The position numbers and the translations under genes are program-made. From an uncultured Faecalibacterium sp. (GTDB lineage Bacteria; Bacillota; Clostridia; Oscillospirales; Ruminococcaceae): a stretch of 9,927 nucleotides of DNA. The notes under the pieces are model-generated. The model was not told where the DNA came from. It saw only the letters and a program-made list of their open reading frames with translations, and ran no database searches. Of this stretch, positions 5,778 to 9,927 are shown piece after piece. Where the stretch lies: contig CAKTFD010000079.1 in assembly GCA_934553285.1 (NCBI GenBank), positions 1 to 9,927 of the forward strand, in the 5' to 3' direction. Position 1 is the stretch's first letter, and the number at the start of each line of letters is the position of its first letter.

Positions 5778-6806
5778 TTAGTTGAACTTGAAGACCTTGC
5801 GCAGCTGGCGGTAGGTGGCCACCACCAGCTTGTCGCCGCCGGGGAAGTGCAGGTCGGTCATGCCGCCAAGGTTCACGCGGACGGCGCGGTATACGCCGGG
5901 CGAAACATGATCCTTGAGGTACTGCCACAGCGCGGCCTTTTTCTCGTGCGCCTCGGCACTGCCGTCCAAAAGCAGGAAGATGTCGCTGACGGCCATCATC
6001 ACGGAGAGGTAGTGCACCATATAGGCGCGCAGGCGCTTCTGCCCCTTGAGCGCGTCCAGATCCTGGCAGTCGATCATGTGTTTTGTGACCCGCAGCTGCT
6101 GGTCCACACGGCCGATCATAACGCTCTCGTTCACGCTCTGGTCAGCGCGGCCGATGAAGTAGCGGTACAGATCCAGATCCATATAGTACATGCTCTTGAC
6201 ATAGGGCAGGGGCTGGTAGACAAAGATGTTGTCCACATAGAAGGTGTGCTTGGGCAGCACCATGCCGCACTGGCGCAGCACGGCGGTGCGGTACATCACC
6301 GAGTGCATCAGCAGGTTCTGGTCCGGGCGGAAATGCCGGACATGCACCCAGTCAAACAGGCGGTCCTGGGGGAACACGTTGGTGTAGCGCACGGTGTGGC
6401 TGGTGCCATCCTCCACATGCTCGTACACATAGTTGCAGATCATCAGGTCCGGGGCAGTGCCGCGCGCTACCAGCGTGTTCAGCCGAGCCAGGACCTTTTG
6501 CAGGGCATCGGTGTCCAGCCAGTCATCGCTGTCCACCACCTTGTAGTACAGGCCGGTGGCATTGCGGATGCCCTGGTTCACACCCTCGCCGTGGCCGCCG
6601 TTCTCCTGATGGATGGCCTTGACGATGGTGGGGTACTTTGCGGCGTATTCGTCGCAGATGGCCGGGGTGTCGTCCTTTACGGAACCATCATCCACCAGGA
6701 TGATCTCGGCCTGCTCGCCTGCAGTCAGCAGCGTTTCGATGCAGTGGCGCATATAGGCTGCGGAATTGTAGCAGGGCACAGCAAAGGTGATAAGTTTCTG
6801 CTGCAT
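5778..6806 (-). CDS. Family 2 glycosyltransferase
   Basis: The 342-residue protein has a GT-A fold. The N-terminal segment ITFAVPCYNSAAYM (6-19) starts the nucleotide-binding fold. VDDGS (38-42) contacts the nucleotide-sugar and DSDD (92-95) is the metal-binding DxD region. An ENGGHGEGVNQGI stretch (68-80) is typical of family 2 enzymes. The region after about 190 is variable and should hold the acceptor site. There is no signal peptide or clear membrane helix, so it acts in the cytoplasm, probably on a lipid-linked or surface glycan. Donor and acceptor are unknown, and no other glycan genes lie nearby. ATG 6806 is preceded by AAAAGGAG with an 11-nt spacing. It is transcribed alone from the promoter at 6878-6886, divergently from recQ, and ends at a repeat-borne terminator. 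Confidence 0.9.
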   Translation of the reverse strand: MQQKLITFAVPCYNSAAYMRHCIETLLTAGEQAEIILVDDGSVKDDTPAICDEYAAKYPTIVKAIHQENGGHGEGVNQGIRNATGLYYKVVDSDDWLDTDALQKVLARLNTLVARGTAPDLMICNYVYEHVEDGTSHTVRYTNVFPQDRLFDWVHVRHFRPDQNLLMHSVMYRTAVLRQCGMVLPKHTFYVDNIFVYQPLPYVKSMYYMDLDLYRYFIGRADQSVNESVMIGRVDQQLRVTKHMIDCQDLDALKGQKRLRAYMVHYLSVMMAVSDIFLLLDGSAEAHEKKAALWQYLKDHVSPGVYRAVRVNLGGMTDLHFPGGDKLVVATYRQLRKVFKFN

Positions 6807-6837
6807 ATTTAAAATTGCTCCTTTTTACTTGGCATGT

Positions 6838-6864
6838 TCCATGTCGGCGCGTCCGGGACATGGA
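6838..6864. repeat. Inverted repeat in the glycosyltransferase leader
   Basis: TCCATGTC (6838-6845) and GACATGGA (6857-6864) form a perfect 8-bp dyad with an 11-nt spacer. It lies just after the predicted transcription start (about 6871) of the glycosyltransferase gene and would form a hairpin at the 5' end of its mRNA, or serve as a protein-binding site. Confidence 0.55.
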
Positions 6865-6877
6865 GATATGTGTTCCT

Positions 6878-6886
6878 ATTATAGCA
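6878..6886 (-). promoter_or_regulatory. Extended -10 promoter of the glycosyltransferase gene
   Basis: On the minus strand, TGCTATAAT is a perfect extended -10 element. The -35 position (6901-6906, TAGCAT) is poor, as allowed for extended -10 promoters. A 9-bp dyad, ATAGCATTT (6881-6889) and AAATGCTAT (6899-6907), overlaps both the -10 and -35 positions and looks like an operator. Confidence 0.7.
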
Positions 6887-6907
6887 TTTTCGCGCCTGAA
6901 ATGCTAT
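6881..6907. repeat. Perfect 9-bp dyad overlapping the glycosyltransferase promoter
   Basis: ATAGCATTT (6881-6889) and its exact inverted copy AAATGCTAT (6899-6907) are separated by 9 nt, giving 18-nt centre-to-centre spacing. One arm covers half of the -10 hexamer and the other covers the -35 position. This is the arrangement of a repressor operator, though a chance dyad at an extended -10 cannot be excluded. Confidence 0.55.
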
Positions 6908-6914
6908 CCTTCCC

Positions 6915-6971
6915 GGGCAGAAAAGATGGGTTGCCGTACATTTTAGCGCAAAGTGACGCTTTTTTCTGCCC
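6915..6971. repeat. Long-spaced inverted repeat upstream of recQ
   Basis: GGGCAGAAAA (6915-6924) is perfectly repeated inverted as TTTTCTGCCC (6962-6971), with a 37-nt spacer that holds a small AGCG/CGCT pair (6945-6948 with 6957-6960). The right arm ends where the -35 box of the recQ promoter would be. It could be paired binding sites or a cruciform/hairpin. Confidence 0.5.
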
Positions 6972-6986
6972 AAAGCGCTGGTTTTG

Positions 6987-6995
6987 TGGTATACT
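6987..6995 (+). promoter_or_regulatory. Extended -10 promoter of recQ
   Basis: TGGTATACT at 6987-6995 is an extended -10 element (TGn plus TATACT) without a recognisable -35. Transcription would start near 7002, giving a leader of about 50 nt before the recQ start codon at 7053. Confidence 0.6.
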
Positions 6996-7052
6996 GATAA
7001 AGTTTTGAGCGTTCTGCGCATGGGTGCGCCTATCTATAAAACGGAGGAAAAC

Positions 7053-8630
7053 ATGGAAAACCCGCACAGTGTCCTGAAAAAAGTTTTCGGCTACGACAGC
7101 TTCCGCCCCGGGCAGGAGGATATCGTCGGCCGCCTGCTGGCCGGGCAGGATGTGCTGGCGGTGATGCCCACCGGTGCGGGCAAGTCCATCTGCTATCAGG
7201 TGCCGGCGTTGCTGCTGCCGGGCATCACCATCGTGGTGTCGCCGCTGGTCAGCCTGATGAAAGACCAGGTAGGGGCGCTGGTGCAGGCAGGCGTGGCGGC
7301 AGCGTTTTTGAACAACAGCCTGACCGATAACCAGAAAGCCCTGATGCTCCACCGCGCCCGGGAGGGCTGGTATAAGATCATCTATGTGGCACCGGAGCGG
7401 CTGGAGATGCCGGGATTCCAGCGGTTTGCCCAGGAGCGGCAGATCAGCATGGTAACGGTGGACGAGGCGCACTGCATCAGCCAGTGGGGGCAGGACTTCC
7501 GCCCCAGCTACCTGCGCATTCGGGAATTTGTGGAGAGTCTGCCCAGCCGCCCGGTCATCGGGGCGTTTACCGCTACCGCCACCGCCCATGTGCGGGAGGA
7601 TATCCGCACCCGGCTTGCGCTGCGATCCCCCTACGAGGTGACCACCAGCTTTGACCGCCCCAACCTGTACTTCGAGACCCGGCGGGCACTGCCCAGCCAG
7701 AAGCCCAAAGAGCTGCTGGAGCTGGTGCTCAGGGAGGGCAGCAACGCGGGCATCGTATACTGCAGCACGACCCGGCAGGTGGACGAAACGGTGCAGCTGC
7801 TGCAGAGCCGCAGCATCCGGGCGGCGGCCTACCATGCCAAGCTGGATGCAGACACCCGGCAGCGCAGTCAGGACGATTTCCTCTACGACCGGGTGCAGGT
7901 GATGGTGGCCACCAATGCCTTTGGCATGGGCATCGATAAGCCCAATGTGCGGTTCGTCATCCATTATAATATGCCCAAAGACCTGGAGAGTTATTATCAG
8001 GAGGCCGGGCGTGCCGGGCGCGATGGGCAGCCGGCACGCTGCACCCTGCTGTATTCCGGCACCGATGTGCGCACCATCCGCTTTTTTATCGATAAGGAGC
8101 GGGAGGCGGATAACGGCCTGCCCGCAGATGTAAAGGCCGAGGCTGCCCGCAAGGCGGAGGAGCGGCTCAAATATATGACCTTTTACTCCACCACCCAGCG
8201 CTGCCTGCGGGGGTTTTTGCTGCAGTATTTCGGGGAGGCTGCGCCCCAGAAATGCGGCAACTGCTCCTGCTGCCTTGCGGCAGAGCAGGAAGCCCAGCTG
8301 CAGGTGGAGTACGCCCGCCGCCGTGCCGCCCAGAGCGCAGACCGGCTGGAAAAGCCCCGCCGCACAAAAGCCGCAGCGGCGGGCAGCCTGAGCCAGGCGG
8401 ACGAAAAGCTGCTCAACGCCCTGTATGCAGTGCGCAAGCGGCTGGCCGGCAAACAGAACCTGCCGGCCTTTATGGTGTTCAACGATGCCACCCTGCGGGA
8501 GATGGTGGAAAAAAAGCCCCTGAGCATGGACGAGCTGCTGAACATCAGCGGTGTGGGCGAAAAGAAAGCCGCCCGCTATGGCGGCGCCTTCCTGCGCGTC
8601 ATCGAGGACGCCATCGACAGCCGGGCGTGA
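7053..8630 (+). CDS. recQ: RecQ-family ATP-dependent DNA helicase, apparently lacking the winged-helix domain
   Basis: The protein has 525 residues. The SF2 helicase core (about 1-345) shows the motif 0 region FRPGQEDI (17-24), Walker A TGAGKS (40-45), DEAH (137-140) followed by the RecQ aromatic-rich loop QWGQDFRPSY, TATAT (173-177), and arginine-finger motif VI QEAGRAGRDG (316-325). The zinc subdomain has C384, C401, C404 and C407 (CGNCSCC). An HRDC domain spans about 448-522. RecQ unwinds 3'-tailed duplexes in recombinational repair. The part between the last zinc cysteine and HRDC is only about 40 residues, charged and Ala/Arg-rich, whereas E. coli RecQ (609 residues) has a winged-helix domain of about 105 residues there. 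Start ATG 7053 has GGAGG at 7043-7047, 5 nt upstream. An in-frame TTG at 6984 lies inside the promoter and is rejected. The gene appears monocistronic. Confidence 0.93.
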   Translation: MENPHSVLKKVFGYDSFRPGQEDIVGRLLAGQDVLAVMPTGAGKSICYQVPALLLPGITIVVSPLVSLMKDQVGALVQAGVAAAFLNNSLTDNQKALMLHRAREGWYKIIYVAPERLEMPGFQRFAQERQISMVTVDEAHCISQWGQDFRPSYLRIREFVESLPSRPVIGAFTATATAHVREDIRTRLALRSPYEVTTSFDRPNLYFETRRALPSQKPKELLELVLREGSNAGIVYCSTTRQVDETVQLLQSRSIRAAAYHAKLDADTRQRSQDDFLYDRVQVMVATNAFGMGIDKPNVRFVIHYNMPKDLESYYQEAGRAGRDGQPARCTLLYSGTDVRTIRFFIDKEREADNGLPADVKAEAARKAEERLKYMTFYSTTQRCLRGFLLQYFGEAAPQKCGNCSCCLAAEQEAQLQVEYARRRAAQSADRLEKPRRTKAAAAGSLSQADEKLLNALYAVRKRLAGKQNLPAFMVFNDATLREMVEKKPLSMDELLNISGVGEKKAARYGGAFLRVIEDAIDSRA

Positions 8631-8631
8631 G

Positions 8632-8669
8632 AAAAGGCAGCTGCACAGATCTCGTGCAGCTGCCTTTTT
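8632..8669. terminator. Bidirectional terminator shared by recQ and nrdG
   Basis: GGCAGCTGCAC (8636-8646) pairs perfectly with GTGCAGCTGCC (8654-8664) around a 7-nt loop. Flanking AAAA and TTTTT give U tails on both strands. It starts 2 nt after the recQ stop codon and 10 nt beyond the nrdG stop codon. Confidence 0.92.
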
Positions 8670-8678
8670 GTGCGGAAC

Positions 8679-9236
8679 TTACCGTTCCATAGTATGTGTG
8701 GCGAACACCTTTTCGTCCTCCCACCACACGGGCTGCCCGGCGGCAAGGCTGCGGGGCACATCCAGCAGGCGCTGGTTGCGGCTGCCCCGGAACCGCAGGG
8801 AGATATCGTATTCTCCCTGCACGAACTCGCCGTCCACCAGTACGTCCAGCAGTGCCAGCAGTGCATCGGTCGCCTCGCACCGTGCAAGGCTTGGCTCCCT
8901 GCCGGTAAGCTGCTCCCAGGTGTAGCCGGAGTAGCACCAGATGGTCTTGCTGGGGTACAGTGCTTTGAAGTTGCGCACAAAGGGCAGCAGCTCCCGCTGG
9001 TTCTCCGGCTCAAAAGGCTCGCCGCCCAGCAGGGAAAGCCCGGCGATGTAGTCCGGCTGGCAGGAGGCGAATACCTCGTTGCGCACGGCTTTATCAAAGG
9101 GCTTCCCGTAATCAAAATCCCAGGCGACTGCGTTAAAGCAGCCCGGGCAGTGGTGGCGGCAGCCGGATACAAAGATGCTGGTGCGCACCCCGGGGCCGTT
9201 GGCAATATCGTAGTATTTGATGTTTGCGTAGTTCAT
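8679..9236 (-). CDS. nrdG: Anaerobic ribonucleoside-triphosphate reductase activating protein
   Basis: This 185-residue radical SAM enzyme has the 4Fe-4S motif C26-x3-C30-x2-C33 (GCRHHCPGC) and the glycine-rich LLGGEPFEPEN segment that helps bind S-adenosylmethionine. The IANGPGVRTSIFVSGC start is typical of the family. It uses SAM to create the glycyl radical on NrdD, so it works with the gene directly upstream. Its length fits NrdG (about 155-190). ATG 9236 follows GGAG at 9245-9248 with an 8-nt spacer. The frame is open further upstream to 9293, but that part is the translated intergenic repeat, not a conserved N terminus. An intrinsic terminator sits between nrdD and this gene, with its U run only 16 nt before the ATG, and no promoter is visible after it, so expression must rely on read-through or antitermination. 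Confidence 0.95.
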   Translation of the reverse strand: MNYANIKYYDIANGPGVRTSIFVSGCRHHCPGCFNAVAWDFDYGKPFDKAVRNEVFASCQPDYIAGLSLLGGEPFEPENQRELLPFVRNFKALYPSKTIWCYSGYTWEQLTGREPSLARCEATDALLALLDVLVDGEFVQGEYDISLRFRGSRNQRLLDVPRSLAAGQPVWWEDEKVFATHTMER

Positions 9237-9252
9237 AGGTAAAACTCCATAT

Positions 9253-9278
9253 AAAAAGCTCCCCCTCTCGGGGGAGCT
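9253..9278 (-). terminator. Intrinsic terminator between nrdD and nrdG
   Basis: A 9-bp stem (9257-9265 with 9270-9278, 4-nt loop) has a run of five T residues on the minus strand (9253-9257; the base at 9257 can also pair at the foot of the stem). It lies inside the nrdD-nrdG gap and is the 3' half of repeat copy 2. Such a structure should lower nrdG mRNA relative to nrdD. Confidence 0.82.
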
Positions 9279-9305
9279 GGCAATGCAAAGCATGGACGGA
9301 GAGGG
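9253..9305 (-). repeat. Two-hairpin intergenic repeat, copy 2
   Basis: This 53-nt element starts directly after the nrdD stop codon and aligns with the copy at 5722-5777. Its small hairpin pairs 9283-9286 (ATGC) with 9290-9293 (GCAT). Relative to copy 1, two pairs of this stem differ on both sides yet still pair. The segment GAGAGGG (9299-9305) is exactly complementary to CCCTCTC (9263-9269), which covers the terminator loop and part of one arm, so a second fold that excludes the terminator is possible. Confidence 0.75.
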
Positions 9306-9927
9306 TCACAGATGCAGCACTCTATCCTTGATCTCCTGCGTACGGCCCTGGTTCCAGAACTGGGTGCCGATATACCCGCAGGTGCGGCGGGCAACGTTCA
9401 GCTTATTCTGGTCACGGTTGCCGCACTTGGGGCACTCCCACACCAGCTTGCCGTCGTCCTCCACGATGCGGATCTCACCATCGTAGCCGCATACCTGGCA
9501 GTAGTCAGACTTGGTATTCAGCTCCGCATACATGATGTTATCGTAGATGAACTGCAGCACGCTCATAACGGCTTCCAGATTATCCTGCATGTTGGGCACT
9601 TCCACATAGCTGATGGCACCGCCCGGGGACAGGCGCTGGAAATCGGCCTCGAATTTCAGCTTGGTAAAGGCATCGATCGGCTCCGAAACATGGACATGGT
9701 AGCTGTTGGTGATATAGTTCTTGTCCGTAATGCCGGGCACGATGCCAAAACGCTTCTGCAGGCACTTGGCAAACTTGTAGGTGGTGGATTCCAGCGGGGT
9801 GCCGTAGAGGGAGTAGTCCATGTTCTCGGCCTTCTTCCACTCGGTGCACCTGTCGTTCATGTGCTGCATCACGCTCAGGGCAAAGGGCTTGGCACCGGCA
9901 TCGGTGTGGCTCTTGCCGGTCATATAC
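9306..9927 (-). CDS. nrdD: Anaerobic ribonucleoside-triphosphate reductase, C-terminal part (5' end outside window)
   Basis: The frame is open to the window edge; only the last ~206 residues are present of a protein usually about 700-780 long. The C-terminal zinc site is visible as two CxxC pairs (CQVC and CPKC), followed by the glycyl-radical loop RRTCGYIG, whose radical glycine is encoded at 9375-9377, about 23 residues before the stop. Upstream, TNSYHVHVSEP and SPGGAISYVE blocks match the reductase barrel. The enzyme reduces ribonucleoside triphosphates to deoxyribonucleotides without oxygen, using formate, and needs NrdG for activation; nrdG lies 69 nt downstream on the same strand. The in-frame ATG at 9923 is internal and not the start. 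The enzyme implies growth without oxygen. Confidence 0.96.
   Translation of the reverse strand, partial: YMTGKSHTDAGAKPFALSVMQHMNDRCTEWKKAENMDYSLYGTPLESTTYKFAKCLQKRFGIVPGITDKNYITNSYHVHVSEPIDAFTKLKFEADFQRLSPGGAISYVEVPNMQDNLEAVMSVLQFIYDNIMYAELNTKSDYCQVCGYDGEIRIVEDDGKLVWECPKCGNRDQNKLNVARRTCGYIGTQFWNQGRTQEIKDRVLHL

Noticed and set aside
5571..6812. 413-codon plus-strand open frame opposite the glycosyltransferase
   Set aside because: His/Val/Gln-rich composition of an antisense shadow; it reads through the terminator repeat and the opposite gene has clear catalytic motifs.
6984..7052. TTG start extending RecQ by 23 residues
   Set aside because: The TTG lies just upstream of the extended -10 element, before the predicted transcription start, and ATG 7053 has a good GGAGG.
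1..9927. CRISPR array, insertion sequence, prophage or defence island
   Set aside because: No regularly spaced repeats, transposase, integrase, phage or nuclease-toxin genes were seen; the gene content is ordinary chromosomal.

Overview
The window looks like chromosomal DNA from a GC-rich anaerobic Firmicute of the Clostridia, most likely a Faecalibacterium-like member of the Oscillospiraceae/Ruminococcaceae. The evidence is strong AAGGAGG-type ribosome binding sites, TTGACA/TATAAT-type promoters, an oxygen-sensitive class III ribonucleotide reductase (nrdD/nrdG), and an AbrB-type regulator. The genus is inferred from overall gene style, not from a database comparison.

Left part (1-2720, + strand): the window opens in the last ~56 nt of a 5S rRNA, so an rRNA operon ends here, closed by an intrinsic terminator. 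A tight three-gene + strand unit follows: a TraX-family membrane protein, an OmpR-type response regulator and a sensor histidine kinase. The kinase stops just after its dimerisation/phosphoacceptor region and has no ATP-binding domain. A bidirectional terminator closes the unit.

Middle part (2726-6806, - strand): an AbrB/zinc-finger regulator and an alpha/beta hydrolase (26 nt apart, probably one transcript), a CPA2-type cation:proton antiporter with its own promoter and an unusual leader, and a family 2 glycosyltransferase. The glycosyltransferase and recQ are transcribed divergently from a 246-nt region that holds two extended -10 promoters and three dyads.

Right part (7053-9927): recQ (+) appears to lack the winged-helix domain between its zinc-binding and HRDC parts. 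It converges through a shared terminator on nrdG and the 3' end of nrdD (both - strand). No gap without a gene exceeds 250 nt.

The most notable points are: (1) the truncated kinase with an altered H-box (His-Lys in place of His-Asp/Glu, with the phosphatase Thr kept); (2) a two-hairpin repeat that follows the stop codon of both the glycosyltransferase and nrdD, with compensatory base changes and a possible antiterminator pairing, one copy lying between nrdD and nrdG; (3) the RecQ domain loss. I see no CRISPR array, insertion sequence, prophage or defence cassette.
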